DNA of 64,000 bases from Tritrichomonas musculus (taxonomy: Eukaryota > Parabasalia > Tritrichomonadida > Tritrichomonadidae), in assembly GCA_039105265.1 (NCBI GenBank), contig JAPFFF010000062.1, positions 620,001 through 684,000 of the forward strand, written 5' to 3'. The position numbers and the translations under genes were made by a program. The notes under the pieces were generated by a model. It did not search any database, was not told where the DNA came from, and saw only the letters and a list, made by a program, of their open reading frames with translations. Positions 32,107-43,500 of the stretch are shown piece by piece (position 1 is the stretch's first letter; each line of letters starts with the position of its first letter).

Positions 32107-32181
32107 CAAAAAGTTCTTATTACATTTATCAAAAAGTTTTCTTTTTTGAATACCGTGATGGTCACATCACCGTAACAGTGT
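32107..32181 (-). repeat. Right terminal inverted repeat
   Basis: Inverse copy of 30841-30915. Just inside it, the unit ATTTATCAAAAAGTTCTT is repeated in tandem, about 2.5 copies of ~23 bases. Confidence 0.9.
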
Positions 32182-32670
32182 GCTATTTATCATTTCTCTA
32201 AATTAAATTTATTTTTCATATATTAATTTCATGCAGAAATTATTAATCTATATACTAAGTTTATAACAAAGTGAAATTCACAAATTTTGTAAAAAAAATG
32301 CAATTTCATTTGTGTAGGACAAAAATATATTTAAAAATCATCTTAGTTTAATATTTAATATTTAAGGGACCACTATCATATTTTTTTGTAAACATTTCAA
32401 TATTGAAAAAACTCATAGAAAATAAAATTCAATGGTTATTATTTCGGAAAAAGTTTAAAACTTTAAAATTTCACCATTCCGATCATTTTTGAAAAATTTT
32501 TACATCCTTTCAACTTTTAAATTTTTATTGAAAAAAGGGAATAGGCTTAAAAGAAGAATAGAAATAAATGATATATAATTTATATAATTTATATATACCA
32601 AAATATAGCAAAAATACTCAAGAAATAATTTTTTTTAAGTCAATTAATTTTGTGATAACTCATAGAATTT
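32182..32670. other. AT-rich spacer
   Basis: No gene seen between the element and the fragment on the minus strand. Confidence 0.5.
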
Positions 32671-33102
32671 TCAACACAGAATTTGATAGTGGTCACTTAA
32701 GGGGAATTTCACCATTTTCAGCTTTTCTTCTGATAATGTCAAACTTACACCTCTTTTGAATCCAGTATATGAATCCCCGAATTTATCCAAATAGACGCCT
32801 CCTTGAATGATTTCCAAGTTCTTCATTTCGCTATAATATAGGACAGCTGTTGATTTTGGACCACTCAAGCACAAGAACATCGCAATACCTCCATCGTAAA
32901 TCGATTTGTTGTATTCAATGATCGATGGCAAGCTTTCTGTTCTTTGGTTCTCATTGAGAACCACAACTTGGCCGGTCAACAAATCGACACATTTTTCAAC
33001 AGAGTAACCAACAATGTCGTAATTATAAGGTTTCCTGTACAAATCAAAGAAATTTATTGGCAATTGAATCGTCTCAAAAAGTGGTAATTCAAAGGGATTT
33101 CA
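32671..33102 (-). pseudogene. Unrecognised gene fragment, C-terminal end
   Basis: The minus strand is open from just after a TGA near 33103 to a TAA-type end near 32671, about 140 residues. The sequence is protein-like (ELPLFETIQLPINFFDLYRK, YDIVGYSVEKCVDLLTGQVV, GGIAMFLCLSGPKSTAVLYYS, GVSLTLSEEKLKMVKFPL) and richer in G and C than its flanks. There is no good start: the first Met-like codons lie inside a conserved-looking segment, so the 5' part is missing. I do not recognise the family. It could also be a small intact protein, but the abrupt upstream stop argues for a remnant. Confidence 0.45.
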
Positions 33103-33962
33103 TTAATATTTTTACAAGATATAATATGAAAATTTTCATATATTAATTTTTCCATAAAATATGGAGAAAATAAAAAGTTTTGGTGCTTTTTATTTACATT
33201 TAGTTTTGATCTTATGAGAATTTCATGATTGACTTTAATTTTGAAATCAAAGTTAACCTTTTTACTTTTGCGATTTTATTTTTATTTTGACCTATATTTG
33301 ATTCATTATTGGATCTTTTAAAATTATGAATTGAAAAATTCATTGATTGATTCAGTCGTATATGAAATTATAATTTCTGTATTTGATTTCATAATAAATA
33401 AAAATATTAAATAAACTCATTGTATAATCATTTGCTGCATCATATTTATCAGCAATATTCCAAAATTAATATTTGATAAAGATAGATATCATGAGATCAT
33501 CTTATCCAAAAAGTTCTTTTGTTATATTTATTTGTTTAAAAATGATGTATAATAATGATTAATCATAATGATATAATATAACTTTTCAAAACAAAATATA
33601 TCTTTAGATATTGGAAAAAGAACTGCACTTGTATCAGTTAATGATTTAATATGTAAATATTGTTAAAATTTGTAAAAATATACTTTCAGAAAGCTGTAAT
33701 ATAATGAGTATTTTGTTATATTGAAAGTCATATTTCTTTGATACAAAAAGTTTCCATAGTCCATTTCAAAAGTGGCTTCTGTTCCCCAAAAGCGGATTTC
33801 CATTTGAATTATATAAGTATAATTTTATTAATGAATATTGTGACATATTTATATTTGTTTTCTTTGATTGAATATGATTTGATCCAATTTTTTTCCAAAA
33901 AAAAAAAAAAATTAAATTGCATATTTCTAAGAAGCATTCAACATCAAATATATTCGGAGTGA
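33103..33962. other. AT-rich spacer
   Basis: Low-complexity DNA on both strands. No RNA gene, repeat or coding signal that I can support. Confidence 0.5.
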
Positions 33963-34105
33963 TGCCTTTCATTCACTTCTTTTGGTACTGATTACACAAA
34001 AGAGATGGCAGTAAGAATCAGTAAAAAGTAAAAATTATTCTTATTCAATTATTTGAATATCCTTACAAAAAGTCTCTTTAGGGTAATCAGTACCTTGCCT
34101 TTCAT
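33963..34105. repeat. Small hairpin unit flanked by an 11-bp direct repeat
   Basis: GGTACTGATTAC at 33984-33995 is matched inversely by GTAATCAGTACC at 34083-34094. The same TGCCTTTCATT occurs outside both arms (33963-33973 and 34095-34105). Inverted ends between direct repeats look like a ~120-bp miniature element with a target duplication, though ten extra bases on the left leave the ends unsure. Confidence 0.5.
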
Positions 34106-34289
34106 TTATCTTTACATTAATATCGTAAAATTCTCTTTTTTGAATTCTTTTGATAGTTCAAATACTAATGAAGTACAAAATAAAAAATAAAAAAAATATA
34201 TATATATATTAAAAAGTTGGGGGTTAATCACTTTACTTTAAAATGAAATACATAACTAAAAATAATAATAATATTACATAATGGGAACT

Positions 34290-35456
34290 CTAAACATTAT
34301 TAGCTTTCTTAAAAAAATCGTTTCTTTTTCTATATTTAAAAGGAGGACGGACTCTCTTAACAGATGGTCTTTTCACTCTCATTGTGCAAGTCAGATCATT
34401 TGGCAGCATTCGGGCCACCCCGGTTCCTTGCAGTCCAGTCGTTCCCGTGTTATACTTCATGTAGATTCCACCCAGAGCCAGACGAGCCTCGTCGATGTAC
34501 TTATCTTTAGCTGATACGTTTGAAGCAGGCTCGAGGAGGTACGAATAGTCCCTGATTGGCGCTGTTCTGGTTTTTCTTTGTTCAAATGAATAATCGTCAT
34601 CAGATACATTGTTTATTCTTGTCATCGGCGTCTCTTCAAAGTTGTCCTTTCTGTTTATACGTAAAGATCTGGATCTTTTGGTTTCTTCAATTGGAGGTGG
34701 GTATTTTTGTCTTCTGGCACTTTTTGATTTATTTGTATTATAATTTTTATTTTCTTCTTTTTGTGGTTCAGCTTTCTCCTTATTTCCAGAAACATTGAGG
34801 GGTTTGATTTGAAGCCCAAATTGGTCTTCATTTGAATATGAGTCAAATCTCCTGCGGGGCGAATACGTAAATGAAAAACGATTAGAAGGAGGCCTCGGCA
34901 AAAACCAGTCTGTATCATTTTCTTCATCTTTATTGTTATCATTTTTGTTAGATAAATCGATCTGATCTCCACTTTCATTTAAAAATTCACTTTCTTGGTT
35001 GGAAGGGTTGCCTTTTAGGTTATTATTAGAGTTGTTTAAAACATTTTCCTCTTCATTATTAGATTTTCCTTCTGAATTATTTGAGATATTCGCAATAATA
35101 TTTTCTTTTTCGTTAATTAAAGTAGAATTGGGCGGGTATTTCGTATCATTATTCTCAGAATTTCCTTTGCTATCATTAATAATAGTTGGCTCTTTAGTGT
35201 CTTCGTTTCCTAAATTATTATCTGTTTCATCTCCTTTGTTTTCTTCGGCTTCAGTTGGCTGAATGTCATTACTAGTATTATAAATTGCATTCGACTGCTG
35301 AATATCGTTATTGTCAATGTTGCTTGTTTCATTTGGAGGATTAATATTGCTATCATTCACATTATTGGTATTATTAGTTGGTATATTAGGTTGATTAGAA
35401 TTATTTATGTCGTTATCATTTGTAGGAGGCGGTTCGTTTGTATCTGTTTCTATCAT
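34290..35456 (-). CDS. Asn-rich hypothetical protein with basic C-terminus
   Basis: An intact 388-residue reading frame. Residues 1-190 are almost entirely Asn, Asp, Glu, Ser and Thr and should be disordered. From ~195 the protein becomes basic and Pro/Arg-rich (RPPSNRFSFTYSPRRRFDS, KSKSARRQKYPPP, RSRSLRINRKD). The last ~75 residues look more ordered (KDKYIDEARLALGGIYMKYN) and end with a strongly basic KRPSVKRVRPPFKYRKR. No known domain is recognised. The basic Arg/Ser-rich part could bind nucleic acid or microtubules, but this is only suggested by composition. The ATG at 35456 is the first in frame and the stop is TAG. Confidence 0.7.
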   Translation of the reverse strand: MIETDTNEPPPTNDNDINNSNQPNIPTNNTNNVNDSNINPPNETSNIDNNDIQQSNAIYNTSNDIQPTEAEENKGDETDNNLGNEDTKEPTIINDSKGNSENNDTKYPPNSTLINEKENIIANISNNSEGKSNNEEENVLNNSNNNLKGNPSNQESEFLNESGDQIDLSNKNDNNKDEENDTDWFLPRPPSNRFSFTYSPRRRFDSYSNEDQFGLQIKPLNVSGNKEKAEPQKEENKNYNTNKSKSARRQKYPPPIEETKRSRSLRINRKDNFEETPMTRINNVSDDDYSFEQRKTRTAPIRDYSYLLEPASNVSAKDKYIDEARLALGGIYMKYNTGTTGLQGTGVARMLPNDLTCTMRVKRPSVKRVRPPFKYRKRNDFFKKANNV

Positions 35457-36087
35457 AAATTGTAAAATATTGCTAAAATATATAAAATATAAAATCTTTA
35501 ACTTTCAAAATTGATAAAAAGAAATATCTAAATATCTATTGATTTAAAATTAAACAAGCAATTTAATACAAAATAAATATTTATAATCATATAAATTTTT
35601 ATATTTATTATTTTATCTTGTTAATAAATCGCATATTAATATATATATTAATAAATTTAATATTTGAATATATTATTTAAATTTCTTTAAAACAAAACTT
35701 TTTGACCGCATTTTCGTTAATTAACCGGTTAAAATTCAAATATATAAAAATATATTTATCCTTTGTTTATTGATGGAAAAATAAAAATATTTAGATAATA
35801 TCTTATTATATCATTATTATAAATTAATTTATATTAAAAAATAAAAGATTTTATAAATAAAAACCGAAAAACATTTGTTTTATTAAAAGATTAGAGTGTT
35901 AATAGAATTGAACAAATCATTAAAAAATTATAGAATTCATTAAAGTTATAAGTATTACTTTTAAACTTTGGATATAAAGCTTTTTTTCTTTGTTAATAGA
36001 AGGTTAAGAAAAAATATTTTTTTTAATTAACCAAAAAATAACGTATGCTTTTTCTGAGTAAAAAATACGTTAAAATTTACTTTTTTA
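35457..36087. other. AT-rich divergent intergenic region
   Basis: This lies between two divergently transcribed genes and must hold both promoters. No clear Initiator sequence is seen in front of either ATG. There is no other gene. Confidence 0.5.
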
Positions 36088-39000
36088 ATGAAAGCAACAG
36101 AAGGAAAAAAAATTCTACATTTATTCGATCAAGATGATATCAATCGTTTTACAATAGTACAACGAATTTCAACAGGATCAATGCATGAGATTTGCCAAGT
36201 CATTGAAAAAGAAACCAATCAGAAATATGTATTCAAAATATTAAAAATAGAACATTCAGGTCAAGAACAAAGTTTATTATTCCACTATAATGCAATAAAA
36301 ACTTTTGTACAAACAGCAGAAATTATATCTTTTTTTGATTCTCCATTCATTGTCAAAATCATCGGCATTTGTACCAATTATGAATATCATCAAAATAAAA
36401 CAGCAGCAACAGTTTTAGAATACTGTCCGAATGGTTCAATAGGTGATTTGATACGTAGTAAGAAAAGTGACAATATATCATCAAAATGGAACGATACAAG
36501 AAAATTAATTTGCATCTATGGAATTGCTGTTGCCATGTCACTTATACACTCACGTGATATCATTTGTGTTAATCTCAAACCAGAAAGCATTTTACTTGAT
36601 GAAAATTTTTATCCAAAAATCAGTGATTTTTCAACATCAAAAATTAATGGAATGAATGACACTTTTTCATCGCAAATGGACACTTATGCATTGGGTTACA
36701 TGGCACCTGAAGTAATTAATGAGGGATATTATTCAATGTCAGCTGACGTCTACTCGTTTGGAATAGCTCTCCATGTAATTTTGACCGGAAAATTGCCAAT
36801 GGAAGGACGTGTTACGAGCGCCTTAAAGATATTGAATTCAGGTGGAAAAATTGAGTTATCTGGTGAAATTCCACAATGTTATCGTAATCTTATTTCTAAG
36901 TGTTTGTTATATGATCCAAACCAAAGACAAACTTTTTCTGAGATCGTTTCAAATCTAAGAAATGACAAAAGTTTCATTACTGAAACATCTGTTGATGAGG
37001 CCGAATTTTTGGAGTTTGTTAGGTTTGCTGATTTGGCGCATCCAGAGCAAAAACCAGAAGAAAAAAAGCTAAATGTTGATATAGAGCAATTGGATTTGTC
37101 ACTTTTTGAAAAGAAAGAATTGATTGGTAAAGGATCGTTTGCCAAAGTATACAAAATTGTGGAGAATAAAACAGCAAAAAATTATGCTGCGAAGATCAAC
37201 AGGAAAGAGTTGGAACTAGAAAATTCATTTCATCTTTGTAGTATATCAAGTGAGATAAATATTCTATCAAAATTGAATTCAAATTCAATTTTGAGATTTA
37301 TCGGTTATAATGAAAATGATTTCGATAAAAGACCAAGACCAACAATTATTACAGAACTTGTTAGGAAAGGCTCGCTGGATCATATTATTGAGCAAGAAAG
37401 AAATGGCTTATCTGATCCAAAGTGGGACGATACAAAGAAGCTAATAAATATCTATGGAATCGCTTTTGGAATGTCTTATTTGCACTCGCTTAATATTCTT
37501 CATCGAGACTTGAAACCAGCGAACATTCTTCTCAATGATTCTTTGTTTCCTAAAATTGGCGACTTTGGATTATCCAGAGAAGTCGTTGGAACTTTAAATG
37601 AAAGTGAATATGTTGGAACTCCAGTTTATTGGTCACCTGAATACTTGAAGAATGCGATAAATCACAAGCCTTGCGATGTCTATGCATTTGCACTTATTGT
37701 GTATGAAATGCTGACACTTAAAGTCCCCTTCAAAGATTGTGATTACGTTTATCTTTTGTTGCATGTCACTAATGGCTATCGTCCTGAAATTGATTCAAAT
37801 ATTCCTGATTGCTACCGTGAATTGATTCAGCAGTGTTGGTCGCAGGATCCTTCAGAAAGGCCAACATTTGACGAAATTGTTGAGCGTCTTAGATCAAATC
37901 CAGAATTCATCACAGACACAGTCGATCAAGACGAGTTTTTTAGATACACAGAATATTTAATGGAATCAAATACAGAAAAAAAAGATACAACAACAACAGA
38001 TCATGATGATGTCTCTCAAAATGTGCAAATCGTAAAACCTCAAATGAATTCAGACAAATCAGTTTCGATTGAAAATAATTTAAATCAACAGCAAGAAGAA
38101 CAAGATCATCATTCAGCTTCATCAAAATATAAAGAAGAAAATCATCATTCAGCTTCATCAAGAGAAGAGGAAGAGAAACATCATTCGACTTCATCAAAAT
38201 ATAAAGAAGAAAATCATCATTCGGTTTCATCAAGAGAAGAGGAAGAAAATCATTATTCGGTTTCTTCCAAAATAGAAGAACGAAAATATCATTTCACTTC
38301 TTCAAGAGAAGAAAGAAGAAGACATCATTCATCTTCTTCAAAAGGAGGAGAAAAAGATCAACCATATCAATTTACTCCTCAAGATTTTCATTTCGTTCCT
38401 CCAGACAAAAAAGAAACACCCAAAAAGCGATCGTCAAGAAGCACAAGAGAAAAGCAAACACAAACCCAAGCCATCAAAAAGCCATCTAGAAACAGAGAAT
38501 TCATTGGCAATTACGATATATACGGTCATCGTTCTCCATACATCCCGCCAACAAGGCCGCCTGCCACTGGTGGCCAACGAGGATTCAAAGGCATTCTTCT
38601 TTCCTCTATTTTTGGGAAATGCAAGGTTCCATTTCAATGTTCTCCGCAGCCTGTCACTTTCAAAACAGACGGCAACACGTATTTCATTGAAATTGTTGAT
38701 GGATATGGCCAGTTTGCTGACATTGAAAATATTTCTGAGCAAACCGTTATTGGAAGCAGTCATGACAAATCACTTGAAAATTCGCAAGTTAAGTTGGCAA
38801 CGAACACTCCAAATATAGATACAGACAACTCAAAGCTCATATCAACCAACTCAAACTCAAATAAAAACACAGTTCCAACAAATTCAACACAAAATGAAAC
38901 TAACTCTGAAAAATATGGCCAAATAATTTATGCTAACGAGCACCATACAAAAGGAACAAAAGATAAAGATTTGATCTTTAAAATTACTTGCATTGTTGAG

Positions 39001-40167
39001 CATTTTAAAGTTGTTTGCATGGCTCTTTATGACTCTCCAGTGACAAAGATCAATCTGTCTTTTGGCGTTGAAAATGATCAAATTTATCTCCTCGATGGAG
39101 ACGTCACAACAACTCCAAATTCGTATGTTTCATACTTATTTAGAGATGTAGAAGGTGGCGAAGAAACTTTTGTTGATTATTTCGTAAGTTCTGTTCTTTA
39201 TGAGCCTTCAAGACACATAGAAACGAGCATTGAAAATAAGCGACCAAATACGGATTCAAATTATGAATCATCAGAATTTGATACCAGTTTTTCACTAGGC
39301 ATGTATTCAACACCGGAATCAAGTTATTCAAACCATGACAAAATTTTAAACACCAATACTGAAAAAGTGGAATTGAATACTTCTCAAAAAAATAAACCAT
39401 TGAAAAATCATGAAATTTGTTATAGTAATTTCAATGATTGTCTTGAAGGAAAATATAAGTGCCCGCTTCTTTATGTGATGTATTATTTTGCCAAACAGAC
39501 CTTCACTCAAATTGATCCAGACAAACTTTACACACTTCTCAAAATTCGTCTTTTCAAAACAAAAACTGACAAAGATGTCAACATTTGTGTTCGTTGTGTT
39601 CACATCTACTTAGACGAGAAAAGAGATCATCAGATTGTAAAGAAAGAGAAAGATTATCTGGATAAAAAGAACATTCCTACATATAACGGTTATTTATTCA
39701 TTAAAGAGCCGCTGCCACCTGAGATCAAAGTCATTAAAGGTCGTGTTCAGATCCATTCAAAAAAGGCGCCAAAAGCAATTCAAAGAATGGCGGATGGAAA
39801 ACCGTCACATCATTTAAATGACCTTTATTTTGAATCGCAAAGAAACAACGAAGATTGGAACGTTTTTTATGACAATTTGACAACTAAGAAAAAGTTGAGA
39901 TCAACTTCTTTTTCTTATTCTTTGCCTTTGAAAAGTGGAATTTCAAGGCAATTGAAGGTCAAATCAAAGAAAAAAATAGATTTGCCAGAGTTTGCACCAA
40001 ATGACACAATGGCTTTGAAGAAGGCTCCTTTTGTTTTCGGAAACAATCAGTTGAATAGAAAATCGTGGGTTTCTGAAAATATTGTTCGAAGATTTCATTA
40101 TAAAAAATATAGTCCAAACGATCCACAATACATTGAGCCTCGAAATATCCATATCACTGAAATTTAA
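36088..40167 (+). CDS. Tandem pseudokinase-kinase TKL protein
   Basis: This intact 1359-residue protein has two TKL-type kinase domains. In domain 1 (~20-295) the HRD triad reads CVN (160-162), so the catalytic Asp is lost; DFG reads DFS (180-182) and the glycine loop is STGSMHEI. It is a pseudokinase. Domain 2 (~338-615) has GKGSFAKV, K369 in YAAKIN, HRDLKPAN with D474, DFG at 492-494 and SPE at 516-518, so it should be active. Residues ~670-760 are a charged repeat with many HHS(A/T/V)SS units. The last ~550 residues hold two Asp/Ser/Asn-rich linkers and ordered stretches that I do not recognise. The domain order recalls JAK kinases, in which the pseudokinase controls the kinase; here that is inference. 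Cytosolic, no membrane segment. Confidence 0.9.
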   Translation: MKATEGKKILHLFDQDDINRFTIVQRISTGSMHEICQVIEKETNQKYVFKILKIEHSGQEQSLLFHYNAIKTFVQTAEIISFFDSPFIVKIIGICTNYEYHQNKTAATVLEYCPNGSIGDLIRSKKSDNISSKWNDTRKLICIYGIAVAMSLIHSRDIICVNLKPESILLDENFYPKISDFSTSKINGMNDTFSSQMDTYALGYMAPEVINEGYYSMSADVYSFGIALHVILTGKLPMEGRVTSALKILNSGGKIELSGEIPQCYRNLISKCLLYDPNQRQTFSEIVSNLRNDKSFITETSVDEAEFLEFVRFADLAHPEQKPEEKKLNVDIEQLDLSLFEKKELIGKGSFAKVYKIVENKTAKNYAAKINRKELELENSFHLCSISSEINILSKLNSNSILRFIGYNENDFDKRPRPTIITELVRKGSLDHIIEQERNGLSDPKWDDTKKLINIYGIAFGMSYLHSLNILHRDLKPANILLNDSLFPKIGDFGLSREVVGTLNESEYVGTPVYWSPEYLKNAINHKPCDVYAFALIVYEMLTLKVPFKDCDYVYLLLHVTNGYRPEIDSNIPDCYRELIQQCWSQDPSERPTFDEIVERLRSNPEFITDTVDQDEFFRYTEYLMESNTEKKDTTTTDHDDVSQNVQIVKPQMNSDKSVSIENNLNQQQEEQDHHSASSKYKEENHHSASSREEEEKHHSTSSKYKEENHHSVSSREEEENHYSVSSKIEERKYHFTSSREERRRHHSSSSKGGEKDQPYQFTPQDFHFVPPDKKETPKKRSSRSTREKQTQTQAIKKPSRNREFIGNYDIYGHRSPYIPPTRPPATGGQRGFKGILLSSIFGKCKVPFQCSPQPVTFKTDGNTYFIEIVDGYGQFADIENISEQTVIGSSHDKSLENSQVKLATNTPNIDTDNSKLISTNSNSNKNTVPTNSTQNETNSEKYGQIIYANEHHTKGTKDKDLIFKITCIVEHFKVVCMALYDSPVTKINLSFGVENDQIYLLDGDVTTTPNSYVSYLFRDVEGGEETFVDYFVSSVLYEPSRHIETSIENKRPNTDSNYESSEFDTSFSLGMYSTPESSYSNHDKILNTNTEKVELNTSQKNKPLKNHEICYSNFNDCLEGKYKCPLLYVMYYFAKQTFTQIDPDKLYTLLKIRLFKTKTDKDVNICVRCVHIYLDEKRDHQIVKKEKDYLDKKNIPTYNGYLFIKEPLPPEIKVIKGRVQIHSKKAPKAIQRMADGKPSHHLNDLYFESQRNNEDWNVFYDNLTTKKKLRSTSFSYSLPLKSGISRQLKVKSKKKIDLPEFAPNDTMALKKAPFVFGNNQLNRKSWVSENIVRRFHYKKYSPNDPQYIEPRNIHITEI

Positions 40168-40574
40168 AATTGTTTTTATTAATATGATTTTGTTATATTA
40201 TTTAAATAATATTATTATAATTTTGATCCTCTCTTTTTTTAAATAAAATATTTCATTTTTAGGTAATTGAAAAAAATAAATATATATATAACATTTTCAA
40301 ATAAAACAGTGATATCTAGATATCTAGATATCTATTTTAAAATTTTGACAAAGTTTGAGATATGGAAAATTTTTTTTTCACTACTTTATTTTTATATATT
40401 TAATGAATAAATATCGTAATTTAATTATATATAACAAATATAATAATAAATTATTTCAGCTAAAATTATAATGTTGTTACATATTTCATAAATATATTTC
40501 AAATAATAAATTATTTAGAAAGATAATCTTATTTGGTAGAAAATCTAATTAATTTTTTAGTCTGTTCAAGCATA
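40168..40574. other. AT-rich spacer with a GATATCTA palindrome
   Basis: At 40310-40334 the sequence repeats GATATCTA three times to form a self-complementary stretch. Otherwise it is low-complexity promoter region of the following gene. Confidence 0.6.
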
Positions 40575-43500
40575 ATGATGGAAGATTTGAAATCAACTTT
40601 AAATGAAAAGATTAAAAAAATTAATGATGGATACTGGACAATTCATAGAAACGATTTTTTTGTTGAAATTGAGATTCAAAATGGATATTTCAAAGAAATC
40701 AGTCAAAGCGAGCTAGAATCCATTTCTAAACAAATTAATTGTTTCAAAAAACACAAAATATCTAAAAGTACCAAAAAAACTTTTAAAAAATTTTTAGAAA
40801 TTTATACAAATATCAAGGTTTGCTGTCGTATAGTTGGATATTTTGACTCTTTTGGCATCACCAAATTTAATTATATATCTAGGAAGTTATATGATAGTAT
40901 TTTTGATATTTTCTTGCCAATTGCCAAAGATTTCAAGAGTAATGACCAAAAAGAAAAATATTTAATTGGTGAATTTCAAAATTATGCGTTTAAAAATATT
41001 GGAAAAATTATCCAAACAGTACAAGATCCATATACTCAATTGTTACCTTATATTATCGGCGCTTTTGGAGAGCCTATTCACGAAGAAGTATTCGAAAAAG
41101 AATTTAAATTATTCTTAGATAAACAGCCATCAGATGTCATATTTGATTTAAGGAATCTTGGTTGCTCATTTTGCCAATATTTCTCAGATATTAAAATATC
41201 AGATCTTTGTAAAACAATATATCCAAAAGATGAACAAATTTATGAACAAATAACTAAATTTAATGACAAAGAATCGAGTTCTTTTATCGATAGAATCAGA
41301 TCCAATTTCAATAAAAGCAATCTTTTGTTCCTCAAAGTATCAAAGCCAGTCCACTGCTTCCACTGCATCAAGTCGATATGGCGCATTCTATCTCATTACA
41401 AATGTCAAATTTTTCTTAACCAAAAAACGGTTATTTTTTGTGATAAAAGTGAAACTTTTTCAAAGCAACTTTATTCTATTGCAAATGAAGGTCAATCAAA
41501 TTTGACCTTCTTCATTGTCCATCCAGAATTTCTTGATGAAAAAGATCACATGACTCTTGTTGAATTCATCAACGAAAGGATGAAAAACATTCATTCAAAA
41601 TTATGTTCGAATATAATCGTTATTTCCAGTACTGACTATCGTCAGTCTTGCATTCAAAATTCAAAATTATTTGACGATATTGAAATCAAAATTGGAAAAG
41701 ACTTACTTGATTGTCTGTATGAACTTTCTCACCCAGATCCACCTGACCAAAATTTTTATCGTTTGTACTTCAGTCAAAAAGCTGGTGAAGGAAAAACTCT
41801 CAGAATTTTGAATGACTTTGAAAAAGTGAAAGAAAAATTGAGTGATAAAGATAAACTGAAATGTGAACTGAAATCATTCTTTATTGATGCCAGCATGACT
41901 AATCTCCCAAAATTAGAAAAAAATGATCGTTTTGTTCACTATGATATTTCATCGGAACTTTTTGAGAGCAACTATAAACTTTTTGATGACCTTTGGAAAC
42001 TTTCAATAATGAATTTCCAATTGAATCCAGACGGGACACCTTCAAATGCACCAAAAGAAATATTTTTCGAAGTTCCAGCACTCACAAAGGATCAGTATCG
42101 TGGTAGCGGTTTCATTGAAAAGACAGACTTTCCAATTTACGTGAATGAATATCATCAAGTTTCATTTGCAAAAAAAGATGACATTCAATTACCTGAAAAA
42201 GTTCGAACTTTTTGTGAGAAACTTTTTGAAAGAAATATAACGGTTACCATTGATCTCCTTCAAACAGCAGCGCACATGTTTTATCCTGACTTTGAATTCA
42301 AAGAGGAGAATTTTATTCCTCGTCTTTTGAATTCGGTGAATGTTTATCTTGAAGAGTTTTGTGACCATTTATCAGATGATGATGAGAAAAGTCTTCCTAT
42401 TTTCTTGCTTCTCATTCGAACTAACTTTCATATTTGGAACATGGAAAGTATTTTTGAAAACCAAAAGCAGCCGAAGTCATTCATCATTATTTCTTGCCAA
42501 AACTTGTTTTCGTCGAATCCAAATTTCGACAAGTTGAGTCTTTTGTGTTTTTCATCAAACGATGAACATATTGAATGGGACACTTCATGTCTCAAAGGAC
42601 ACATCAGAGACTCTATTAAGAAAATTGATGACTCGACACTTTTTTCCAATGACTTTTTCAAAGGTTTACTTGAATGTAATGAGATTGACGTTTTCTCAAA
42701 CCAAAACAATTATGATGACAACCAAGCCTACTTCTTTGACATAATTAGGACATGCTTTTACATGAAAGATGATAAAAAGTCAGCATATATGCAAATTACA
42801 GACGGTATTATTCTGAATCATTTGAATTATTCGGCCATGCATGATCAATTCGATTCATATTGGACTAACATTTACGACGGCAGAGAATTCTATGAGGCCA
42901 ACCAAAAAGCTGTTGAGTTTCATAAATGGTCTCCTTTGATTGAGACATTTCATAATATTTTAGTCCGATACAACGATCAAATGAGCGAAATCACCTCGAA
43001 ATTGACAGATAATAAAACCGTTAAAAAAATAAGTAGTACACAATTAACGGTCACTTTTGTGAAGAGGTTTATTTCAATGCTCATCAGAATCTTCTTAAAA
43101 CAGCCATTTATTTTGGATGGACTAACTGGTGTTGGCAAGACATTGAGTATTGAATTATTGAAAGCATTGACTGACGCAGCACTTCTAAATCGGAAAAAAA
43201 ATAGTGATTTTAAATGGTCATTTCACCAAATAAATTGTTTTGAAGTGAATACAATTGATAGAGTAACTAGAAGAATAGTAGAAGAATTGAACTCTTCAAA
43301 GCAAGAAGGATTGAATCATATTTTCTTCTTTGATGAACTTAACACGTCTCCTTTGGCAAATTTTGTTGTTAATGAAATGAGCAACCACAACATCATGAAA
43401 ACTTTGATCCAAAATAATCCAGACCAAAGAATTTTTAGGGATAAATCAATCGTTTTCATTGCAACAATGAATCCTTATTTAAAGATAAGCAAATTTACTA

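Larger units (their letters stand above)
30841..32181. mobile_element. Non-autonomous DNA transposon with ~75-bp terminal inverted repeats
   Basis: The left end ACACTGTTAAGGTGAAGTG (30841) is repeated in inverse orientation at the right end (32181), and the match continues for about 75 bases with about four differences. The inner edge of both arms carries CTTTTTGATAAATGTAATAAGAA-type units, tandemly repeated on the right. The interior holds four 43-bp tandem repeats near the right end and no reading frame with transposase features. No clear target-site duplication is visible, although the flanks are so AT-rich that a short one would be hard to see. The 1341-bp size and coding-free interior fit a deletion derivative mobilised in trans. 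The superfamily is not clear from the termini. Confidence 0.85.

Noticed and set aside
30841-32181. Virus-like or LTR element
   Set aside because: Ends are inverted, not direct, the element is only 1.34 kb, and there is no capsid, polymerase or integrase-like coding sequence.
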